From: an uncultured Bacteroidales bacterium
Lineage (GTDB): Bacteria; Bacteroidota; Bacteroidia; Bacteroidales; Paludibacteraceae
Assembly (NCBI GenBank): GCA_900321005.1
Contig: ONUF01000030.1
Location: 1 to 39,330 of the forward strand
DNA: 39,330 nt
Reading direction: 5' to 3'
Shown piece by piece: positions 23,152 to 31,676 of this stretch. Position numbers and translations under genes: made by a program. The notes under the pieces were generated by a model, which saw only the letters and a list, made by a program, of their open reading frames with translations, did not search any database and was not told the origin of the DNA. Positions within the stretch are counted from its first letter, which is position 1, and every line of letters starts with the position of its first letter.

Positions 23152-25412
23152 TTTATCCAACCAACATAGAGCAGAAGATTGACTTCACGGTGATCCGTGA
23201 GGAGTTGCTTCGTCGTTGTGCTTCGCCTTTAGGGCGCGAGCGCGTAGAGGCGATGCAGATGGAGACGGATTTTGCGAAGGTGCAGCATCTGCTGTGCCTG
23301 ACGGACCAGATGCGCATGGCGCAGTCCGATCCCATGCTCACCTTCCCCCGAGGCACGATCCATGACATGCGCGAGTCTATCGCCCGTATCCGCATCGCGG
23401 GATTGTTTCTCGACGAGGCGGAGTTGGACGACCTGCGTAAGACCCTGTCCTTTGCCGCCGACTTAGAGACTTTCTTCGCTTCGCTCGACGAACAGCGCTA
23501 TCCGCTGTTGCGCGAACTTCCGAATAATCAGAATAATTCGAGTACGCTGAATAACATCGTCAGCGAGATTGACCGGATCCTGGACCGCTACGGCAAGTTA
23601 GCAGACCATGCTTCGCCGGAACTGGCGCAGATACGTCGTGAGTTGACGAACGCACAAGGCAGCGTCAGCCGTACGCTCGCCGCCATCCTTCGTCAGGCCA
23701 AAGCGGATGGATTGGTGGATGCCGACGCCGCGCCGACGCTGCGCGAAGGACGATTGGTGATACCTGTTCCGCCCGGATACAAGCGTAAGATAGGCGGTAT
23801 CGTGCACGATGAGTCGGCGACCGGAAAGACGGTCTATATCGAACCCCAACAGGTGGTAGATGCCAACAACCGCATTCGTGAGTTAGAGGGCGCAGAGCGC
23901 CGCGAACGCGTACGGATTTTGCAAGCCGTCACGGACAAACTGCGTCCGCAGACAGACCTGATACTCGCCAACCAACGGATGTTAGCGGAAGTGGATTTTC
24001 TGAGCGCCAAAGTGTCGCTCGCCGAGACCCTGCATGCCATCCGCCCGGAATTGCATGATGCGCCCCTGATAGACTGGAGCGATGCCCGTCATCCGGTGTT
24101 GTGGCTCCATTATACGCCGCAGAACAAACCGGTGGTTCCTCTCTCGGTGCGCTTGCAAGCCGGCGAGAACCGCGTGTTGGTCATCAGTGGACCGAACGCC
24201 GGAGGTAAGTCGGTTTGTCTCAAGACCGTCGCGCTGCTCCAATACATGCTGCAATGCGGTTTGTTAGTGCCGGTGGCGGAGCAGAGTAGGGCGGGACTGT
24301 TTGAGCAACTGATGATAGACATCGGCGATGAGCAGTCAATACAAGACGAACTGTCCACCTACTCGTCGCATCTGAGGAACATGAAGTATTTCCTGCGCAA
24401 CGCGAACGAGAAGACCTTGTTCCTGATTGACGAGATGGGTTCCGGCACCGAGCCCTTGATCGGCGGTGCGTTAGCGGAGTCGATGTTGCGCGAGTTGGTA
24501 GGCAAAGGCGCTTTCGGACTCGTCACAACGCACTATACCAACCTCAAGCATTTTGCGGAACAGACGCATGGCGTGGTGAACGGCGCGATGCTGTACGACC
24601 GCGGTGCGATGCGTCCGCTCTTTCAGTTATCCATCGGTCAAGCCGGCAGTTCGTTCGCTATCGAGATAGCGCGCCAGACGGGACTCGGGGAGTCGATTAT
24701 TCAATATGCGACCGACTTGGTAGGCGAAGAGCATATCGACTACGACAAGCAGTTACAGGATATCGCGCGGGACAAGCGCTATTGGGAGAACAAGCGGCAG
24801 GCGATTCGTCAGAAAGAGAAAGACTTAGAGGCCAAGATAGCCGATTATGAAGAGCGCCTGTCGGGTGTCAAGCAGCAGAAGAAAGCCATCCTCGACGAGG
24901 CGCGTGAACAAGCGGCGGAGTTGTTGCAACAATCGAACGCGACCATTGAAAGAACTATCCGCGAGATCAAAGAGGCCAAGGCTGACAAACAGAAGACCAA
25001 AGAGGCGCGCGCCAAGGTGGAGGCGATGAAAGAGCAAGTCGGAAAACCGAAAGCCCTCAAGGACTTCAAAGATCTGAAGGTGCTGAAGAACGCCGTTCCT
25101 GCCGCTCCGTCTTCTACCGCGTCTATCGTTCGTCAGCGGACCTTGTCTTTCTCCCGTACCTTAGACTTGCGGGGCTATCGGGCCGATGAAGCATTGGAAA
25201 AACTGATCGCCTACATGGACGACGCGCTGATGGTCGGAGCCGGCGAGGTGACAATCCTGCACGGCACAGGCACCGGTGCGCTGAAACAACTGACGCGCGA
25301 CTACCTCAACGACCTGAACCGCCGGCGTCGCAAGCGCGGACAAATAGCCCTCGACTTCGGAGACGGAGACGTGAACCACGGAGGAGCGGGATTGACGGTG
25401 GTGAGATTATAG
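23148..25412 (+). CDS. mutS2: Endonuclease MutS2
   Basis: A MutS-family ATPase with a C-terminal Smr nuclease domain, linked in other bacteria to limiting recombination or rescuing collided ribosomes. The 754-residue protein has the MutS core and clamp, Walker A ISGPNAGGKS (about 345), Walker B LFLIDEMGSGTEP (about 424), a long charged coiled coil (about 530-640) and the Smr domain LDLRGYRADEAL...HGTGTGALK (about 672-750). GTG at 23148 is preferred because it repeats the GTGA overlap of the previous pair; an upstream TTG at 23133 is possible. A Lys-rich LKDFKDLKVLKN stretch at about 630-640 derives from a loose 9-bp repeat. Confidence 0.93.
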   Translation: MIYPTNIEQKIDFTVIREELLRRCASPLGRERVEAMQMETDFAKVQHLLCLTDQMRMAQSDPMLTFPRGTIHDMRESIARIRIAGLFLDEAELDDLRKTLSFAADLETFFASLDEQRYPLLRELPNNQNNSSTLNNIVSEIDRILDRYGKLADHASPELAQIRRELTNAQGSVSRTLAAILRQAKADGLVDADAAPTLREGRLVIPVPPGYKRKIGGIVHDESATGKTVYIEPQQVVDANNRIRELEGAERRERVRILQAVTDKLRPQTDLILANQRMLAEVDFLSAKVSLAETLHAIRPELHDAPLIDWSDARHPVLWLHYTPQNKPVVPLSVRLQAGENRVLVISGPNAGGKSVCLKTVALLQYMLQCGLLVPVAEQSRAGLFEQLMIDIGDEQSIQDELSTYSSHLRNMKYFLRNANEKTLFLIDEMGSGTEPLIGGALAESMLRELVGKGAFGLVTTHYTNLKHFAEQTHGVVNGAMLYDRGAMRPLFQLSIGQAGSSFAIEIARQTGLGESIIQYATDLVGEEHIDYDKQLQDIARDKRYWENKRQAIRQKEKDLEAKIADYEERLSGVKQQKKAILDEAREQAAELLQQSNATIERTIREIKEAKADKQKTKEARAKVEAMKEQVGKPKALKDFKDLKVLKNAVPAAPSSTASIVRQRTLSFSRTLDLRGYRADEALEKLIAYMDDALMVGAGEVTILHGTGTGALKQLTRDYLNDLNRRRRKRGQIALDFGDGDVNHGGAGLTVVRL

Positions 25413-25456
25413 TTGAAAGTTGAAAGTTGAAAGAAGTTAGAAAGTTGAAAGTTTAA
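25411..25456. repeat. 7-bp tandem array after mutS2
   Basis: AGTTGAA three times from within the mutS2 stop codon, then AGAAGTT, and after a slip AGTTGAA and AGTTTAA, reaching almost to the ATG at 25461. The same unit in reverse complement forms the MBOAT-coaE array. Confidence 0.85.
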
Positions 25457-25460
25457 AGAT

Positions 25461-26171
25461 ATGAGAAAAATTTTATTCCTGTTATTGGTACTATGTCCGT
25501 TGGGACTGATGGCGGCCAATCCGGGTTTCGGAGACCGCAAGTACAGTCTGTCGGGCATGGTAGAGTACAGTTACAACAAGACGTGGGGACATCATGCGAA
25601 TTTTGACATTCAGTCCCTGATGCCGATTAACGCGCATTTCGAGATGGAGGCGCGCTTGCAGTTTTCCACCGCGAACGTCCATTCGGGTGCGTTGCAGATT
25701 CGTCCGAAATTCGAGTTGCCGGTAGGTGAACTCTTCGTGGAGACGGATGTTTATTACCGCGCTATCGCGCGCAACCGCATCGGCGACATCACCGCGGCAC
25801 TGGGTGTGGGCTATCGCATGGACTATGTATCTATCACCTTAGGCGTGTTCAGTCGCGTGATAGACGATTGGGACCGCTCGTGGTACAACGACGAGAGTTT
25901 TGTGTGCGAACCGTTCAACCTGCTCTACCGCATTGAGGTGTTCTGCCGCCCGCAGAATAACAACTGGAACCTGTCCTTTATGTTCAGTAATATCGATGAC
26001 TACCAGATGGAGCGTATGTGGCAGCCGCTCTTCGGCATCGGCGCCTGGTACGACATCAACGAGCACTGGCGCTTGAACTTCATGGCGCAATGCAAGCCTA
26101 CGGGTATGTTCCATCTCGATGCTACATTCTACGGCGCTACCGGCCGTGTTGGTTTCACCTATAGATTCTAA
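25461..26171 (+). CDS. Outer-membrane beta-barrel protein, unknown function
   Basis: A 236-residue protein with a clear signal peptide (about 1-18, ending LMAA). The rest has alternating hydrophobic and polar strands rich in Tyr, Trp and Phe, ending in an aromatic GRVGFTYRF strand, as expected for an outer-membrane barrel of about 8-10 strands. No specific family is recognised. It lies 5 bases before a lipoprotein phosphoesterase gene, so the two are likely co-transcribed. Confidence 0.75.
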   Translation: MRKILFLLLVLCPLGLMAANPGFGDRKYSLSGMVEYSYNKTWGHHANFDIQSLMPINAHFEMEARLQFSTANVHSGALQIRPKFELPVGELFVETDVYYRAIARNRIGDITAALGVGYRMDYVSITLGVFSRVIDDWDRSWYNDESFVCEPFNLLYRIEVFCRPQNNNWNLSFMFSNIDDYQMERMWQPLFGIGAWYDINEHWRLNFMAQCKPTGMFHLDATFYGATGRVGFTYRF

Positions 26172-26176
26172 GCGAT

Positions 26177-27061
26177 ATGAAAAAGAGTTTTTGCATCATA
26201 GTTTCCGTGCTTCTGCTCGCCGCCTGTGCGAATGAAAACAGCACACTGGATATGAAGGGTATGTTCTCGCCGAACGGTCCTACAATCGACACCCGTTTTG
26301 CGCAGTCCTTGGCGTATAACGCGACGCGCGGGGAGATACACATGGACATGCAGTCCGACGACTATACGATCTATCTCTGCTCCGACAGTCATATCACCCG
26401 TACGACCCATCGGAACTTGGATTATTTCGTAGCGCAATACAGAGCCGCTGCGGCTCCGAAGATTGCGATGCATTTAGGCGACGTGATTGATGCACAAAAG
26501 AACTTCCCTTGCGCCGACAGCATTCTGCATTTCGAAGGTCAGACCATCGCCGACACCTTGTTCTGCACACCCGGCAACCACGATATCTACTTCAAGCAAT
26601 GGGATATCTACCGCGATTTCTTCAAGACTTCCGTCTATTGGTTCGACACCCGCAACGGCGATAAGAAACTCGACCTGTTCATTTGTTTAGACAGCGCCGA
26701 AGGAGAATTGGGCGTTGCGCAGATGAATTGGTTGCGGTCAGTATTGGACACAAAGTCGAAAGAAGGCTACCGCCGTATCATCGTCTTCACGCATACCCAT
26801 CTATGGAAACTCGATGCGTCGCAAGGGCATACCTCGAACATGGCCTTGGAGGCTACATACGAGTTTACGTCGTTGTTAGGACAATACGGGGTGGAATACT
26901 ACTGGTGCGGTCACCAACATGCGCGTCAAGTGGTACGCTTCAAAGGCGTGACATACATGGTTCTCAATGCCACCAAGGATAGCGAAAACGGTCAGTCGTA
27001 CATGATTGCCCATATGGGCGAGAACGTCTCGTACGACTATATCGACTACCCGAAAGAGTGA
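26177..27061 (+). CDS. Calcineurin-like metallophosphoesterase lipoprotein
   Basis: An exported lipoprotein expected to hydrolyse phosphoesters using two metal ions; the substrate is unknown. The 294-residue protein has a signal peptide with lipobox LLAAC (Cys17). The metal ligands appear in order: SDSH (about 73-76), HLGDVID (about 101), GNHD (about 136), FTHTH (about 205) and GHQHARQ (about 245). Length is complete. It follows the barrel gene by 5 bases and ends directly against the convergent LRR gene at 27062. Confidence 0.88.
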   Translation: MKKSFCIIVSVLLLAACANENSTLDMKGMFSPNGPTIDTRFAQSLAYNATRGEIHMDMQSDDYTIYLCSDSHITRTTHRNLDYFVAQYRAAAAPKIAMHLGDVIDAQKNFPCADSILHFEGQTIADTLFCTPGNHDIYFKQWDIYRDFFKTSVYWFDTRNGDKKLDLFICLDSAEGELGVAQMNWLRSVLDTKSKEGYRRIIVFTHTHLWKLDASQGHTSNMALEATYEFTSLLGQYGVEYYWCGHQHARQVVRFKGVTYMVLNATKDSENGQSYMIAHMGENVSYDYIDYPKE

Positions 27062-28777
27062 TCAGGGCTTGGTGCCTTTGAACGCATTCTTGTCGATCTC
27101 CACTGACGGGGGAAAGGCAGGAGCTCGCATATTGGAGCAGTCGCGGAAAGCGCCTGCTCCGATTTTTTGTATCGTAACAGGGAAAGAGGCTCGGCGCAGA
27201 CTGCGACATTCAGCAAAAGCTTCTTCACCGATGGTCTTTACGGAGTCAGGTACGATAATCTCGCGCAAACTCGTGCAATGATAGAATGCGTAAGGACAGA
27301 TTTCTTTGAGTGGCGTAGGAAGGGTTATTTGATCCAATAGTTTACATTCTGCAAAAGCCCCTTCTTCAATCATATGTATATGATCCACCAGCGCGATAGA
27401 ACGCAGTTGCTGGCAGTTGCGAAAGGCATGAGCTCCGATGCGGAAAGTGCTCTTAGGAATGTTAATCTTTTCCAGGGCCAGACAGCCGTCAAAGGCTTCA
27501 TCGCCAACAGCGTATATACCTTCGGGCAAAGTAACGCGGTATAGATGTGTACAGCCTTGACACAACTGTTTGGGCAATGAGTTGACGCGCGCAGGAATAA
27601 GCAGTTCGCGTATAGTGGAACATCCCGCGAAAGCGGTCTCACCGATGAAGGTGAGTGTTTCCGGCAGTTTGATTTGCTCTATACCTGAACAGCCGGCAAA
27701 GGCGCCATTGTCAATGCGGCGTAGGTGCGACGGAAAATGTAATTGCTTGATGCTGCGGCAAGCGTAGAAAACTCCTTGTGCCAACACTTCAAGGTCTTCG
27801 CCTAATACCTGTTCGCGTAGATTAATACATTCGTAGAATGCACCCATGCCGAGCGACTTGAGATTAGATGGCAGCGTAGCCGTTTTTAGCAAGGTACATT
27901 TATAAAAAGCGAAATTCCCGACCTCCTTGACGGTGGCAGGAATGATTACTTCCATCAAGTTCTCGCACTGATAAAAAGCCGCGGTAGGAATGGCAGTGAC
28001 GGTCTCGGGAATAGTAACAGACTTCAGCGTTTTTCTGTTAGCAAAAGCCCGCTCGGCAATCAGACGAATAGGGATCTTGTTTTTGAAAACATACTTTGCC
28101 GGCAAGTCATTATTCGTCGCTACCAGGCAATCGTCGATGATGAGGGCGCCTTTCTTCCATTTCTTCTCATTCGTATAAATACCGCTTCCTGTAAATGCTT
28201 CTTCACCAATAGAAGTAACGGTAGTGGGAATAATTATCTTCTGCAGGTTCTTGCAGTCCCGGAATGTCTCATGGTCGATGCGGGTGACGGATGATGGCAG
28301 TTCGATGCGTTGGAGCGTCTTATTACCTTGGAAGGCTCCGGCAGCGATAATACGTGTTCCCTCGGGAACTACGAAACGCGGTTTGATACTCTTATTGGTA
28401 GCAATGAGGATGGAGTCTATCCATAAACAGCCATCCTTCCAGTTTGTTTTGTTGAGTAGGATTCCGGTGCCGTCGAAGGCGGAGCGATAGACCCGTTGCA
28501 GCGTCTTTGGTAACACGATAGCTGTCAATCCTTTGCAACCTTTGAAAGCGCGGTCGCCGATAGCAATGACCGTATAGGTGTGTTGTCCGGCTACGATATG
28601 CTCGGGGATGAAGACCTCACCCGTCGCACGAGGGTTGAGCGTCACTTCCGCGGTCAGGTAGTTCTCGTCTATGGTATAACGAATGTCCTGATACAGTGCA
28701 TCGCCTGCGTTAACGCGCCATGCGACGACCAGTAGCGTCATACACAGCGCCACTCGCTTCAATAAACAGTTTTCCAT
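27062..28777 (-). CDS. Secreted BspA-like leucine-rich repeat protein
   Basis: A 571-residue secreted protein. It has a signal peptide (MENCLLKRVALCMTLLVVAWRVNA) followed by tandem LRR_5 repeats over nearly the whole length (pattern IGExAFxxCxxLxxIxIP), about 20 units. It ends in the last repeats (VEIDKNAFKGTKP) without the C-terminal tail seen in its neighbour. The start overlaps the pectate-lyase gene by 68 bases, an unusually long overlap; Met13 (28741) would shorten it but would cost the basic part of the signal. Third gene of the GT2-PL9-LRR operon. A surface-binding role is inferred from the BspA family. Confidence 0.87.
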   Translation of the reverse strand: MENCLLKRVALCMTLLVVAWRVNAGDALYQDIRYTIDENYLTAEVTLNPRATGEVFIPEHIVAGQHTYTVIAIGDRAFKGCKGLTAIVLPKTLQRVYRSAFDGTGILLNKTNWKDGCLWIDSILIATNKSIKPRFVVPEGTRIIAAGAFQGNKTLQRIELPSSVTRIDHETFRDCKNLQKIIIPTTVTSIGEEAFTGSGIYTNEKKWKKGALIIDDCLVATNNDLPAKYVFKNKIPIRLIAERAFANRKTLKSVTIPETVTAIPTAAFYQCENLMEVIIPATVKEVGNFAFYKCTLLKTATLPSNLKSLGMGAFYECINLREQVLGEDLEVLAQGVFYACRSIKQLHFPSHLRRIDNGAFAGCSGIEQIKLPETLTFIGETAFAGCSTIRELLIPARVNSLPKQLCQGCTHLYRVTLPEGIYAVGDEAFDGCLALEKINIPKSTFRIGAHAFRNCQQLRSIALVDHIHMIEEGAFAECKLLDQITLPTPLKEICPYAFYHCTSLREIIVPDSVKTIGEEAFAECRSLRRASFPVTIQKIGAGAFRDCSNMRAPAFPPSVEIDKNAFKGTKP

Positions 28778-30842
28778 GTTGGATATATTTGTGGTTTGTG
28801 ATTTGTGATTTCTGATTTTCGACGCCTGTCGGTATATCTATGTCGAGCAGGTAGAGAATCGCATTCTCGATGAGTTGCATGCCCTCTTGCGTGAGGTCGG
28901 TTGTGGAGTACTCCGACACGCCGATCATCACCATGCGTTGGGGAAGGATGGTTCCGTTACAATTGGTCCCGGCCGGAAAGTCTGCGATGGAGGTAGAGCC
29001 GGGCTGCGAGACGGGAGTGCCGAGCAGTTCAAAGCCCGCGGTGTTCGTCCATTCCGAGATAGCCGTCACGGCATTGGTGGTGCATTTCGAGAACAGCGGT
29101 AACTCGTTATTGGTGATGGTCAGTCCTCGAAAAAGCGGGTGTTCCGGTGCGGTAACGTGGACACTCAAGTCTGCGGTATTTACTGCTGTTCCCCAGTTCC
29201 ATACATTGGCTTTCAGCAGCCAGGGCTTGAGTAATACGATTGGTTTGTTATAGCCTTTGAGGGCTGTAAATCCAGCGGCTGAAGAACTTGGTTTGCAACC
29301 CAACACCAGTACTTCATAGTTGCTGTAGTCCACCGACACATCGGTAGCGTCGGTCTCCACCACCCAAAGTTTGTCGTTCGTCCGCAGCTGTTTGAGCAGC
29401 GGTTTGTCTTCCGACGCACCGATGAGGGTGACAAACGCTACGGCGTGCGTACCTTCCGGTTGCACCGCAGGAATAGTGTCTTCCTCTTCGGGCTGATGTT
29501 CCTCGCCCGGCACCTCATAGCAACCGAGATCCGGTGCGTCACCGTTGAATCCAAGGTTCACATCAATACCCGCATCGATGAGTGCGGAACCTTCGGCTAA
29601 ATGTAGGCAATCACCTTCGTTGAGTTCGCTGTTGCCGTTACGCGGCGCGAGGATCTGAGTGGTATCCAACGAAACGAAATCGGCATTCTTCACCGAGAAA
29701 CCATTCCAACTGTTATGGTTGATAGCTACGACATTTTGTGCCTTATAACTGTCGTTGTTCTGCGTCTTGTAGGTGAGACAGTTCTGGATGGTATTCGTGC
29801 CGTATTTGGTGGTGAAACCGTAGTTGGTGTTGTTGGCATAGGCGGTGTTGTTATACAGCCACATCGTTCCGCCGTTGTTGTTTTGGTCGAATCCGCGGGC
29901 GTAATTGCCTACCGCCAGGCAGTGGTGAATAAGTATTTTATGGTCTGTAAATTGTCCGCCCATCTTAAAGCCGTTTCCGTTTCCCTGACACGGGTATTTC
30001 TTGAGCGTGATAGTGATGGTGTTACCATAGCGATCGACGACCTGCGTACCCACTTTGCTGTCGAACCAAGCCTTATCAACACCCAGCGCACGCGGATGTT
30101 GGCTCATGTCGTAGTACGGTGCACCGTTTTGGTAACAGATACAATGCTCGATGACGGTGTTGGAGTTGCTGACGCGCTGGAAGAAATCCCAGCCGTCATC
30201 GCTGTTGTTCCATGCGCGGCAACCGATATAGTGGTTTCCCGCTCCGGTGAACTGTTTGTCGGCAAAACCGTCGGCGTTGCCGCCGAAATTAGCCGTCGTG
30301 CCGGACATGGTCTCGTAGTCAAAATTATCGTGCGAATCGACATTCTTGATGATGTTATTGCCGCCTACCTTCATTTGGCATCCGGTGTCCGCGGAACCGT
30401 AGATGTCGAGGTTCTCAAACAGGCAGTACGAACCTTCGTTGTAGAGGTTGTTCTTTCCGGAATAGCGAAGCGTGAGGTTCTTGATATGCAGGTAGGTGCA
30501 GGAGTTCTTGATCTGCAATCCGCGTGTGCCGTACGGGGTGGAACGGAAATCGAGAATCGCCGCGTAGGTGCCGCCGCGAGTGATACCTTCGTAACCGGAT
30601 ATGACGATGCGCTTGGACGCGGTGCCGTTCAGTTTCTGGATGGCGGTATTGCCCAGGTCATATTGCCCGCTGAAGAGATACAGCGTGTCGCCGGCATTCG
30701 TCAGTTTCTTCAGTCCGTCTGCGAAGGACGCGGGTTTGCTGAACGAACCATCGCCTTTGCCGTCCGGCGAGGCATAGTAGGTGGCAGCACTCAGGCTGAC
30801 GGTCAACAGCGTTGTTGCGATAAAAAGAAATGAACGTTTCAT
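28710..30842 (-). CDS. PL9-like pectate lyase with C-terminal secretion tail
   Basis: A secreted right-handed parallel beta-helix enzyme. The 710-residue protein has a signal peptide (MKRSFLFIATTLLTVSLSA). Its beta helix (about 20-430) carries the marks of polysaccharide lyase family 9: NADGFAD (about 192), NNSDDGWDFF (about 215-223) for calcium, and the likely catalytic Lys in GNGFKMGG (about 292), as known from Erwinia Pel9A. A flavodoxin/GATase-like domain follows (about 480-670). The last residues (GKLFIEASGAVYDATGRRMAR) form a sorting tail like that of the 19230 LRR protein; the linker before it is built from heptamer repeats. ATG at 30842 is preferred (ATGA overlap with GT2). Substrate may be pectin or another uronic polymer. 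Confidence 0.85.
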   Translation of the reverse strand: MKRSFLFIATTLLTVSLSAATYYASPDGKGDGSFSKPASFADGLKKLTNAGDTLYLFSGQYDLGNTAIQKLNGTASKRIVISGYEGITRGGTYAAILDFRSTPYGTRGLQIKNSCTYLHIKNLTLRYSGKNNLYNEGSYCLFENLDIYGSADTGCQMKVGGNNIIKNVDSHDNFDYETMSGTTANFGGNADGFADKQFTGAGNHYIGCRAWNNSDDGWDFFQRVSNSNTVIEHCICYQNGAPYYDMSQHPRALGVDKAWFDSKVGTQVVDRYGNTITITLKKYPCQGNGNGFKMGGQFTDHKILIHHCLAVGNYARGFDQNNNGGTMWLYNNTAYANNTNYGFTTKYGTNTIQNCLTYKTQNNDSYKAQNVVAINHNSWNGFSVKNADFVSLDTTQILAPRNGNSELNEGDCLHLAEGSALIDAGIDVNLGFNGDAPDLGCYEVPGEEHQPEEEDTIPAVQPEGTHAVAFVTLIGASEDKPLLKQLRTNDKLWVVETDATDVSVDYSNYEVLVLGCKPSSSAAGFTALKGYNKPIVLLKPWLLKANVWNWGTAVNTADLSVHVTAPEHPLFRGLTITNNELPLFSKCTTNAVTAISEWTNTAGFELLGTPVSQPGSTSIADFPAGTNCNGTILPQRMVMIGVSEYSTTDLTQEGMQLIENAILYLLDIDIPTGVENQKSQITNHKYIQHGKLFIEASGAVYDATGRRMAR
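28791..28818. repeat. 7-bp tandem array in the PL9 tail linker and LRR leader
   Basis: Four units, GTGGTTT, GTGATTT, GTGATTT, CTGATTT (plus-strand reading). On the coding strand they encode part of ENQKSQITNHK just before the sorting tail and also lie 14-41 bases upstream of the overlapping LRR start codon. Confidence 0.85.
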
Positions 30843-31555
30843 CGTAGTATAAAATGACATTGTAAACGAATAATGGTGTACCATAGAATCAACTTGCCTC
30901 TAAGGTTCGCTCCTTTGGCTTTCTCCCGTAGCGTGTGTATCACCGCTTTGCGTGCCTCCGGATGCGGCACAGAGGTTGTACTGTTCGGATTGAGGGTATA
31001 TATATATCCGGCATAGTCGATGCGTCGGCATTTCGCTCCACTCAACCACAGGTCAGCCGAGAAGAGTATATCTTCATAGATGAACCCCGGCGCAAACTGC
31101 TGTTTGGCAATCGTCTCGCGGCGATACAGACGCATGCAAGGCGAGGTGAATTGATAGGGATGGCATGGAAGCTTCCCGTGGGGCAGTTTGTTCTGCGCCG
31201 GAATACCCCGTTTATAGCCGCTCTGGACATAGTCCACGCCGTTGACAGCCGCCATGTGCCGTTCACACCAATCGGGCTCTAACTGATCGTCTGCGTCCAC
31301 GAAGGCGATATATTCGCCGTGGCTCTTGGCCATCCCTACGTTGCGCGCTACAGACTGCCCTGCGTGCGGTTGTTGCAGCACGACCACACGCTTGTCTTGC
31401 TTGGCAAAGGCTTGCGCGATCGCCAAACTGCCGTCTGTGCTGCTGTCGTCCACTAAGACAATCTCGATGTCCGGATAGGTCTGCGCCAACAGACTCTCCA
31501 CACATGCCTTGAGGTAGTGGTCGGCGTTAAAGATGGGTACAATAATACTAATCAT
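30839..31555 (-). CDS. Glycosyltransferase family 2
   Basis: A cytosolic or membrane-associated GT-A glycosyltransferase that transfers a sugar from a nucleotide donor, probably to a surface glycan. The 238-residue protein begins ISIIVPIFNADHYLKACVESLL, has VDDSSTDGS and the metal-binding AFVDADD (about 88-94), and a later FIYEDILFS segment with the acidic residue typical of GT2. It is short, without membrane anchors. ATG at 31555 is chosen: the longer frame to 31627 would start upstream of the promoter. It overlaps the PL9 gene by ATGA. Confidence 0.88.
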   Translation of the reverse strand: MISIIVPIFNADHYLKACVESLLAQTYPDIEIVLVDDSSTDGSLAIAQAFAKQDKRVVVLQQPHAGQSVARNVGMAKSHGEYIAFVDADDQLEPDWCERHMAAVNGVDYVQSGYKRGIPAQNKLPHGKLPCHPYQFTSPCMRLYRRETIAKQQFAPGFIYEDILFSADLWLSGAKCRRIDYAGYIYTLNPNSTTSVPHPEARKAVIHTLREKAKGANLRGKLILWYTIIRLQCHFILR

Positions 31556-31572
31556 AGTGCCTTTTTGCGCAG

Positions 31573-31603
31573 CAAAAGTACAACATTTTTTTAATATATA
31601 CAA
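31573..31603 (-). promoter_or_regulatory. GT2 operon promoter
   Basis: On the minus strand, TTG (31603-31601), 20 bases, TACTTTTG (31580-31573); the extended -33 reads TTGTATAT. The downstream GCAAAAAG makes an imperfect -7 dyad. Divergent from the ATP-grasp promoter. Confidence 0.82.
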
Positions 31604-31641
31604 ATTTTTCGAACAAAAACTATGCAATTCTTCAATAAAAT

Positions 31642-31672
31642 TTGTGTATATGCAAAAAAAACACTACTTTTG
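31642..31672 (+). promoter_or_regulatory. ATP-grasp operon promoter
   Basis: TTG at 31642-31644, 20 bases, TACTTTTG at 31665-31672; the extended -33 reads TTGTGTAT. The predicted transcript start (about 31676-31678) coincides with the ATG at 31677, suggesting a leaderless message. Confidence 0.82.
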
Positions 31673-31676
31673 CAGC

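Noticed and set aside
29715-30833. Plus-strand open frame of 372 codons opposite the PL9 gene
   Set aside because: Val-rich, without recognisable domain or signal; the minus frame has a signal peptide and PL9 motifs.
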